A stretch of DNA of 13,840 nt, taken from Candidatus Helarchaeota archaeon (GTDB lineage Archaea > Asgardarchaeota > Lokiarchaeia > Helarchaeales > HEL-GB-A). Every line of letters starts with the position of its first letter. The first letter of the stretch is position 1. Below, piece by piece: positions 6,999-12,572 of the stretch. The stretch lies in the NCBI GenBank assembly GCA_013375405.1, contig JABXJU010000111.1:1-13840 (forward strand). The letters run 5' to 3'. A program made the position numbers and the translations under genes. The notes under the pieces were generated by a model. It saw only the letters and a program-made list of their open reading frames with translations, made no database searches and was not told where the DNA came from.

Positions 6999-7886
6999 TT
7001 GGACGCAAAATGGTACTCTATTAAGCAAGAAATCACTACTTCTTTGGCAAATTCCGGGTTTCGGGTCTATGTATCGATATCCGATGTTTTTGGAAATACC
7101 AAAATCACGGATGATCAACTGGATCCTTATGAGGATATTATCAAACGATCTATTCAAATTAACATTAACTATCTAGGCATTGGGGATTATGCAATCCCCT
7201 TATCAAGCAAAAATTTGATGATCTTTAAGATTTCCAAAAAAAGTATCGTTATTTTATTTGCAAATAAAGGAAATATCGCTCAACTTCTCTCGTTCAAGAA
7301 AAACATCAAATATTTCGCCGAACAAATTGATAAGCTCATTGGTGACATAGAAGTTCCTGCTGAAGTCCCCGAAGCAATGCCGCCCTTTGAAGCAAAGAAG
7401 ATTGAGAAAAAGGTAGCGAAACAAATATTAGGTAAAGAAATGCCGATATATTATCCCATTCGCAACGAAGAGATTGGCGACAAGATTAAAGCGACGATGG
7501 AAGAAATTGGTATCTTACATTTATGCGATGGTCAACATTCTTATACAGATATAGTGCAACTCACAAAACAATCACAGCTTCCTGTCTTTGATTTTTTAGG
7601 CAGACAGATTAAAAAAAGGGTGGTGCGTACAGAAGCCTATCCTTTCCTTATCGAATGCCCAGATTGTCAATCCAAACATCCTTTCTTTGTTCCTAAAAGT
7701 GTTTTTGAACCCGCTGAGGACCCATTCACACTTTTAATCCGATCTGAAAGGTGCAACCATGAGTATGTCGCCTTTATTTCTCATAAATTTAAAATTGAAA
7801 CCCAATCGTTCAAATACTTCACTGATTTTCAAAAAGATAAGTTCATGAAACGGTTGGGAGCCCACTATTATACTATTATCTCTTAA
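6999..7886 (+). CDS. Roadblock/longin-like, winged-helix-like and zinc-site fusion protein
   Basis: A 295-residue protein in three parts. Residues about 5-118 look like a Roadblock/longin fold: an early strand 'FRVYVSISDVFG', then 'NLMIFKISKKSIVILFANKG' strands and a closing helix 'YFAEQIDKLIGDIE'. A proline- and lysine-rich linker (118-148) follows. Residues about 160-210 ('EEIGILHLCDGQHSYTDIV' to 'LGRQIKKRVV') resemble a winged-helix or PqqD-like 'L-C-DG-x-x-S/T-x-x-x-I' module. Residues 218-265 hold Cys220, Cys223, Cys252 and His254, a plausible zinc site. Roadblock proteins commonly act as small-GTPase regulators or scaffolds, and Asgard archaea have many of them. No GTPase lies in this window. 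It starts at TTG, 14 bases after the previous stop, so coupling is likely. The Roadblock call rests on pattern and is tentative. Confidence 0.72.
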   Translation: MDAKWYSIKQEITTSLANSGFRVYVSISDVFGNTKITDDQLDPYEDIIKRSIQININYLGIGDYAIPLSSKNLMIFKISKKSIVILFANKGNIAQLLSFKKNIKYFAEQIDKLIGDIEVPAEVPEAMPPFEAKKIEKKVAKQILGKEMPIYYPIRNEEIGDKIKATMEEIGILHLCDGQHSYTDIVQLTKQSQLPVFDFLGRQIKKRVVRTEAYPFLIECPDCQSKHPFFVPKSVFEPAEDPFTLLIRSERCNHEYVAFISHKFKIETQSFKYFTDFQKDKFMKRLGAHYYTIIS

Positions 7887-7977
7887 TTTTTAGTGCGTCT
7901 TTTTAAAAAAATTGAGCGATATCTAAATTTATAATAGAAAAATTATAATCTATTATTAAAGAGATTTTTCTTTTCTA
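7887..7977. terminator. Convergent termination region
   Basis: Genes end here from both sides. T5 runs at 7887-7891 and 7900-7904 serve the plus strand; the A-rich run at 7905-7911 reads as a T-tract for the minus strand. An AT-only stem (ATAATAG at 7931-7937 with CTATTAT at 7950-7956) lies between. Confidence 0.4.
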
Positions 7978-9123
7978 TTATTTATCCTGTTTATGAAGGG
8001 ATTTATCTTTTCTTTTGATAATTCTATTCCTCACAATTATTGTCGCAGCTAGACAGATCATTGGAAGACCTATTGCAACTCCACCTCTTTGAATGGCATT
8101 GCCTAAAGTTGTCGTATCCGTAGGTAAGGAATATGCTTCTTGTGCGAGATATGGCATTATATTGCTTAAAAATCTAGACAACCAGGCAACAATCATATCA
8201 ACAACATCATCTTCTAAATAATTCACATCTCGCGTCGCATTATAATGTGTTGAGTTCTTGGGACCTATATTCCACCAATGATTAAGCCCTTCGTCGGTTA
8301 CGAGCGAATAGGGATTTGACGTGTTCCATAGTTGGTACATGGAGTTTCTTGTCATATTAGTTGGTATTATGGGGACGGTCTGACTCTGGTATCCTACTTC
8401 AAATCCATAAAAGATACCGGCTTGTAACGGTAATGGAAATCCGTTTGGAAACAGTGAACCATTACACCATTGTTGGAGAAAGTAAAATTCTGCTATTTCT
8501 AGCGTTGAGTTTAAACCTTGCAATTCTGGTTTAAATACAGATACGATACCCATTTCGATTAAAGTTGGTATCTCTACGATACAATAATTATAATAATAAT
8601 CTTTTACATATCCAAGATGTTCCCAAGTACAATTATAATTATCAATCATCTGATTTTTTTCTGCTAAATTTATTACAGCCATCTCATATAGATCTAGATA
8701 ATCCATAAGACCCGTACCTTGGTTCAGATCTGCCAATATACCCGGAAGATAATATGGACTGTCAGGATCTCCTGTATTATTTCCGTATGCAATCCTATCC
8801 TGAGCTAGTAAAGTATAATTAAGATCGCCCGTTCCATAGGTTTGGTTAATATACCAAGCTAATCCTGAATCAGTGCTGGAATCATTAAAAAGGGCTCCTA
8901 GGCTAGAAATGGTAACAATCATATTTATCCCATTTACTGAAATTGTCGAATTGACTATGGGTTCCGCCAATGGTCCTGCGCGGTCTCGCATCTCTAGAAG
9001 AGCATAATCAATATTGTTGAAAACTAAATTCTGTATGAAACTGTTTATCAAAAACCCTCCAAGTATGAATACGATTCCAAATGCTAAAACTAATATTAAT
9101 GCAATTACTCTTTTTTTGGACAT
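7978..9123 (-). CDS. Two-anchor surface protein with about twelve N-glycosylation sequons
   Basis: A 381-residue protein with a hydrophobic segment at about 5-27 ('VIALILVLAFGIVFILGG'), a large outer domain, and a second hydrophobic segment at about 348-364 followed by a basic tail (RNRIIKRKDK). Both ends should therefore be cytoplasmic. The outer domain has about twelve N-x-S/T sequons (for example NST, NQT, NYT, NCT, NGS, NMT, NAT), many Tyr and Trp, and three Cys (two in 'YNCTWEH' and 'NYCIVE', one in 'QWCNGS') that could form a disulfide. The topology resembles CD36/LIMP-2 and DUF3068 proteins, but I do not see the CD36 'RGPY' signature, so I do not assign that family. The ATG start has a weak GGAT site upstream. 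A TATA-like box is at 9171-9180. Confidence 0.82.
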   Translation of the reverse strand: MSKKRVIALILVLAFGIVFILGGFLINSFIQNLVFNNIDYALLEMRDRAGPLAEPIVNSTISVNGINMIVTISSLGALFNDSSTDSGLAWYINQTYGTGDLNYTLLAQDRIAYGNNTGDPDSPYYLPGILADLNQGTGLMDYLDLYEMAVINLAEKNQMIDNYNCTWEHLGYVKDYYYNYCIVEIPTLIEMGIVSVFKPELQGLNSTLEIAEFYFLQQWCNGSLFPNGFPLPLQAGIFYGFEVGYQSQTVPIIPTNMTRNSMYQLWNTSNPYSLVTDEGLNHWWNIGPKNSTHYNATRDVNYLEDDVVDMIVAWLSRFLSNIMPYLAQEAYSLPTDTTTLGNAIQRGGVAIGLPMICLAATIIVRNRIIKRKDKSLHKQDK

Positions 9124-9170
9124 TTTTTAATCCGTCCCACAATTTCTATTTCTTTCTTTTCTAATTAAAG

Positions 9171-9180
9171 AATTATATAA
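9171..9180 (-). promoter_or_regulatory. TATA-like box for the 9123 gene
   Basis: AATTATATAA on the plus strand reads TTATATAATT on the minus strand, about 50 bases before ATG 9123. A start site about 25 bases downstream would leave a leader of about 25 bases. The 137-base gap upstream suggests this gene has its own promoter. Confidence 0.35.
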
Positions 9181-9260
9181 ATTATCATCATTTTTCATAT
9201 AATATTTTGTTTTTATATCATAAATTAAATTTTTTATGGGAGTTTGCCTTATCGCCTATT

Positions 9261-9653
9261 TCATTTCTCAAGAGTATCAATAGAGTCGCTTTTGGATTTT
9301 TTGAGACCTTTATAAGTGTAGGTACTAAATATTGCAAGGGTCAAGTTTAAAATCATGATGAACAAGTGATTAATAGAATATAAAGACGTGAATAAAAAGA
9401 GCATGGATAAAAAATAATTAAGTATCATGCTACATAGAAAAAAATTCGGGGTGTACGATTTTTCTTTCCGAGGTAATATTCCTAAAAATAATAATAAAAG
9501 GAAAACGAGAGCTAGAATCACCACTATTAAGCCACTCCACATCATCACAAAATAATAATAAATGAATCCATAAAATATTGCAGCCCCCGCGCCCTCCATC
9601 AAAAGAGCGAAAGAAAAGAGGATGAAAGCTTTCTTAAGGTTAAATTCTATCAT
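9261..9653 (-). CDS. Small multi-pass membrane protein
   Basis: A 130-residue hydrophobic protein with about four membrane spans: roughly 7-29, 33-57, 70-90 and 93-112, with a charged loop 'LPRKEKSYTPN' after the second and a polar tail (KGLKKSKSDS). I do not recognise a family. I chose ATG 9653 because GGGAGGA at 9658-9664 lies four bases upstream; a TTG at 9686 would add eleven polar residues but lacks an SD site. TATA-like runs occur at about 9673-9680 and 9687-9695. It is divergent from the carboxylesterase and may be unrelated to the downstream surface protein, 137 bases away. Confidence 0.7.
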   Translation of the reverse strand: MIEFNLKKAFILFSFALLMEGAGAAIFYGFIYYYFVMMWSGLIVVILALVFLLLLFLGILPRKEKSYTPNFFLCSMILNYFLSMLFLFTSLYSINHLFIMILNLTLAIFSTYTYKGLKKSKSDSIDTLEK

Positions 9654-9657
9654 CCAT

Positions 9658-9664
9658 TCCTCCC
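9658..9664 (-). promoter_or_regulatory. Shine-Dalgarno site deciding the 9653 start
   Basis: GGGAGGA on the minus strand is followed by ATGG and then the ATG at 9653. It is among the strongest SD sites in the window and argues against the upstream TTG. Confidence 0.6.
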
Positions 9665-9713
9665 GTTCGTACTTTATATATGACAATTAATATATTGGAT
9701 ATCGTGTCCTATT

Positions 9714-9752
9714 AACTTACTTTTAATTGTTAATAGTAGACTCTTGTAAGTT
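9714..9752. promoter_or_regulatory. Inverted repeat between divergent genes
   Basis: AACTTAC at 9714-9720 and GTAAGTT at 9746-9752 are perfect inverted copies separated by 25 bases, lying between the membrane protein and the carboxylesterase. It could be a regulator site; chance is also possible in AT-rich DNA. Confidence 0.25.
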
Positions 9753-9795
9753 TTTGAACTAAGTAGAAATTAAAGAAAAAAGAGAGGATATAGAT

Positions 9796-11307
9796 ATGAA
9801 GACTATTGCTGAAACTAAAAAAATCATTGTTGAAACAAAATCAGGTAAGGTTCAAGGATATCGTAGTAAAGGCATACAAATATTTAAGGGCATTCCTTAT
9901 GCAGCTCCACCTATAGGTGCTTTGCGTTTTTCGCCTCCCGCCCCGAGAGAGCCTTGGAAAGATGTGCTTGATGCTACTAAATTTGGACCCTACGCAATGC
10001 AGGGGTTTAACGCACTTGAAATCCTTTTTGGTAAACTCCCTATTCAAGAAAGTGAGGCGGATTGCTTAACACTTAATGTTTGGACACCTGAAACGGATGA
10101 TGCAAAACGCCCAGTAATGGTATGGATACATGGTGGTGCTTTTACTACCGGAAGCGGAGCTATTCCAATTTATGATGGTGCCCCTTTAGCCCTCCAAGGG
10201 AATATAGTAGTAGTTACAATCAACTATAGATTAGGTGCTTTGGGTTTTTTATATATTCCAGGTGTGACTGCCAATGCGGGTTTGCTTGATCAAATAGCTG
10301 CTTTGGATTGGATCAAAAATAACATTGAGGTCTTTGGTGGTGATCCTAATAATGTCACCATTTTTGGGGAATCGGCTGGCGGAATGTCAGTCACTACCTT
10401 ACTCGCCATGCCTGCGGCGAAGGGATTTTTTCATCATGCTATCTCTCAGAGTGGCGCCACGCGTCCTACTTTATCAACAGATAAACAAAGTTCGGAGACC
10501 TTTATGAAAAAGCTGAGAATTGAGATAGATGATATTGATGCGTTACGTGAAGTACCTACGAAAAAAATTGTCAAAATACAAAACAGAATTACTCTTAAAG
10601 GGGGAATGACTAATATTCTTGCATTTTCCCCAAGGGTTGACGGTAAGACTCTGCCGAAGCATCCGCTAGAGGCAGTGCGTGCGGGTTCGGCGAGTGATGT
10701 AGATTTACTAATAGGTACGAATCTAGATGAGATGAAGCTCTTCAGTGCCTTACTTCCTAGTATGCGCAAGATAGATGCCGATGGATTATATAAATTATTA
10801 CAAACTGTGACAGGTTTAATGGGGATAGATGAAAGTAAAGTTAGACAGTTAATTGAGATATATCAAGAAGCTAGGGAAACACCTCGAGAGATAATAGATG
10901 CTATAGGTACTGATTTTATATTTCGTATTCCATCAATTCGCATAGCTGAGGCGCATCACATCCATCAGCCCAATACTTACAATTATTTATTTACGTGGCC
11001 GTCACCATTGTTCAAAGGGCGGTTAGGTTCTTGCCATGCTGTTGAAATTCCCTTTGTTTTTAGCACTTATGCTATTCCAAGAATAGATACGTTTGTAGGG
11101 AAAGGAGCTGCTGTGAAAATCCTCAGCGATAAAATGATGGATACTTGGATTGCATTTGCTCGAACTGGAAATCCAAACCATGATAGCATCCCCGAATGGC
11201 CACCATATGATGTTGAGAAGAGAACGACCATGCTGATCGGAAGCGAGTTTAAAGTGGTTGAAGCATTTTATGAAAAAGAGCGTGCAGCTTGGGACGGTAT
11301 TATTTAA
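9796..11307 (+). CDS. Type-B carboxylesterase (COesterase family, PnbA-like)
   Basis: Serine hydrolase of the alpha/beta-hydrolase fold acting on carboxylic esters; natural substrate unknown. The 503-residue length fits bacterial para-nitrobenzyl-esterase-type enzymes. 'FKGIPYAAPPIGALRF' near 30-45 is the family N-terminal signature, 'SEADCLTLNVW' near 86-96 the second. HGGAF at 112-116 forms the oxyanion hole. The triad is visible: Ser193 in 'GESAGG', Glu312 in 'GTNLDEMKLF' and His414 in 'GSCHAVEIPF'. There is no signal peptide, so a cytoplasmic location is likely. GAGAGGAT before ATG 9796 supports the start. The gene is isolated between a divergent and a convergent neighbour. The family is mostly bacterial and eukaryotic, so transfer into an archaeon is plausible, but the sequence alone does not prove it. 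Confidence 0.95.
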   Translation: MKTIAETKKIIVETKSGKVQGYRSKGIQIFKGIPYAAPPIGALRFSPPAPREPWKDVLDATKFGPYAMQGFNALEILFGKLPIQESEADCLTLNVWTPETDDAKRPVMVWIHGGAFTTGSGAIPIYDGAPLALQGNIVVVTINYRLGALGFLYIPGVTANAGLLDQIAALDWIKNNIEVFGGDPNNVTIFGESAGGMSVTTLLAMPAAKGFFHHAISQSGATRPTLSTDKQSSETFMKKLRIEIDDIDALREVPTKKIVKIQNRITLKGGMTNILAFSPRVDGKTLPKHPLEAVRAGSASDVDLLIGTNLDEMKLFSALLPSMRKIDADGLYKLLQTVTGLMGIDESKVRQLIEIYQEARETPREIIDAIGTDFIFRIPSIRIAEAHHIHQPNTYNYLFTWPSPLFKGRLGSCHAVEIPFVFSTYAIPRIDTFVGKGAAVKILSDKMMDTWIAFARTGNPNHDSIPEWPPYDVEKRTTMLIGSEFKVVEAFYEKERAAWDGII

Positions 11308-11313
11308 ACTATA

Positions 11314-11332
11314 AAGATCAAACTTTGAGCTT
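11314..11332. terminator. Small palindrome between convergent genes
   Basis: AAG-A-TCAAACTTTGA-G-CTT is a near-perfect palindrome in the 38-base gap between the esterase and the ferredoxin-like gene. It may act as a two-way terminator; no strong T-tract accompanies it. Confidence 0.25.
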
Positions 11333-11345
11333 ACTAAAAATTTAA

Positions 11346-12203
11346 TTAAGAAATATCCACGCGAGCTTCGAATCTGGCAATCAATTCATCAATACGACTG
11401 TAATCATCTATTGAAATGGAAACTGCTTTGTTTGGGCATGTCATCTCGCAACGACCGCATCCCATGCAATTTTCTTGATTAATTACTGCCTTATCATTTT
11501 CCATCCTCAAACCGTCGTAGATACAGACTTTAAAGCACGCTCCGCAGCCTTTACATTTATCAGGATCTACCCTTACCTCAACGCCTTCCATCCTTTTTAC
11601 AACTTGTTTATACACGGATGGGCCATATTTCATTAAGCTAACAACGCAGCAGCAAGAGCAACAATGACAAATAGACATGAATTGATCCTCATAATCTACC
11701 ACACCATATAACTCCGCATCACCTCTCAGCTTTCCTAAATGGGGGACCAAACCATTTTCATAAGCCAAGCGTTCTCGCTCTAAAGCTTCCTCTTTAGTTG
11801 CTAAACGTCCATTTCTAACTGGCCATTTAGATAGATCTACATGGCGAGCTCCTTCCCCCAACCACGTACAACCTAAATGATAGTCGTGATTTTTGCATTT
11901 ATTGGCTCTACGACATGGGCAATCCATTAAAAGTATGGTCCCTGCCTTTTTGATGAAGTATTCTGTGACAACAAATGGCAATATTTGATCCTCATACTCA
12001 CCTAGAGAAACATTAACTGGTACTGTAACATTAACTGGTATGGGGGTACCTGTCTGCTCCACTCCCTCTGGGTAGGCTTTTTTTAGATACATTTCTTTCA
12101 GTTTCGGTGAAGTTTTAGTTAACTTCAATAACTCCCTCATTTGATTTGCCACTGGGGTATTTATTTCGATTGGTTTTAGATCCACCTTTTGTTTTTTCTT
12201 CAA
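11346..12203 (-). CDS. Cys-rich iron-sulfur protein with two ferredoxin-type [4Fe-4S] motifs
   Basis: A 285-residue protein. Two CX2CX2CX3C ferredoxin motifs are at Cys217/220/223/227 ('CKGCGACFKVC') and Cys246/249/252/256 ('CMGCGRCEMTCP'); the first lacks the usual Pro after the last Cys. Upstream are two further cysteine groups: 'CPCRR..NKC' (Cys95, 97, 103) with Cys112, and 'CHCCSCCC' at 179-186. This arrangement, with 'R-x-A-T-K-E-E-A' and 'GLVPH' between, matches a widespread but poorly studied family annotated as 4Fe-4S binding proteins in anaerobes. The role is presumably electron transfer or metal handling in the cytoplasm; there is no signal peptide. It starts at TTG, with AGGTGATC upstream. 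No partner oxidoreductase is adjacent, so the redox partner is unknown. Confidence 0.88.
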   Translation of the reverse strand: MKKKQKVDLKPIEINTPVANQMRELLKLTKTSPKLKEMYLKKAYPEGVEQTGTPIPVNVTVPVNVSLGEYEDQILPFVVTEYFIKKAGTILLMDCPCRRANKCKNHDYHLGCTWLGEGARHVDLSKWPVRNGRLATKEEALERERLAYENGLVPHLGKLRGDAELYGVVDYEDQFMSICHCCSCCCVVSLMKYGPSVYKQVVKRMEGVEVRVDPDKCKGCGACFKVCIYDGLRMENDKAVINQENCMGCGRCEMTCPNKAVSISIDDYSRIDELIARFEARVDIS

Positions 12204-12205
12204 GT

Positions 12206-12213
12206 GATCACCT
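12206..12213 (-). promoter_or_regulatory. AGGTGATC ribosome binding site for the TTG start at 12203
   Basis: The minus strand reads AGGTGATC, then AC, then TTG. This is an eight-base match to the complement of the 16S rRNA tail and makes the TTG start convincing. Confidence 0.7.
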
Positions 12214-12441
12214 GTATATTTTTACAATATAATTAGATATCATCAGTAATGTTAATTAAAAATTATGACATCAAATTATTGTGTGTACATTTCTGTACGA
12301 TTCCTGACTTCTTCATCTTCGCGATTTTGTGATGGTGGTCTGTATTTAGGCAACTCAGTATGGATTTTTTTTATTGTTCCTGAAAATTTAAAGGGTTTTG
12401 AAACATCTACAAAAAGTGAATAAAAGTCAATAAATTTCAAT

Positions 12442-12468
12442 AAAAATAAACAGCCTCACTTTATTTTT
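12442..12468. repeat. AT-rich hairpin upstream of tnpB
   Basis: AAAAATAAA at 12442-12450 and TTTATTTTT at 12460-12468 form a perfect 9-bp inverted repeat around a 9-base loop. Within the 369-base noncoding stretch 12204-12572, the part before this hairpin shows nothing I can name beyond AT-rich DNA and the probable promoter of the minus-strand iron-sulfur gene. Confidence 0.45.
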
Positions 12469-12482
12469 GGGTGGGTATATTT

Positions 12483-12505
12483 TGCGCAAAAATGTCATTT
12501 GCGCA
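12483..12505. repeat. 8-bp hairpin, candidate left-end structure of the TnpB element
   Basis: TGCGCAAA at 12483-12490 and TTTGCGCA at 12498-12505 are perfect inverted copies around AATGTCA. IS200/IS605 elements carry subterminal hairpins at their ends instead of terminal inverted repeats. Its place 68 bases before tnpB fits a left end; the exact boundary is not visible. Confidence 0.5.
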
Positions 12506-12520
12506 TTTTGGTTGGGCAGA

Positions 12521-12528
12521 TTTATAAT
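12521..12528 (+). promoter_or_regulatory. TATA-like box for tnpB
   Basis: TTTATAAT lies 45 bases before TTG 12573. A start about 25 bases downstream gives a leader of about 20 bases that contains GAGGGT at 12562-12567, a modest ribosome binding site. Confidence 0.4.
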
Positions 12529-12572
12529 GGATGGTAGCGTACTATATTGTGATTTGTAATTGAGGGTACATA

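Noticed and set aside
6985..7176. 63-codon ORF starting at ATG 6985
   Set aside because: It overlaps the 295-residue gene in another frame and shows no domain pattern; the TTG 6999 frame runs far longer and carries Cys/His and fold-like features.
12204..12572. CRISPR array or tRNA in the noncoding stretch before tnpB
   Set aside because: No regularly spaced direct repeats and no cloverleaf-like arms; the repeats present are single inverted hairpins and a loose CAATAAA doublet near 12428-12445.
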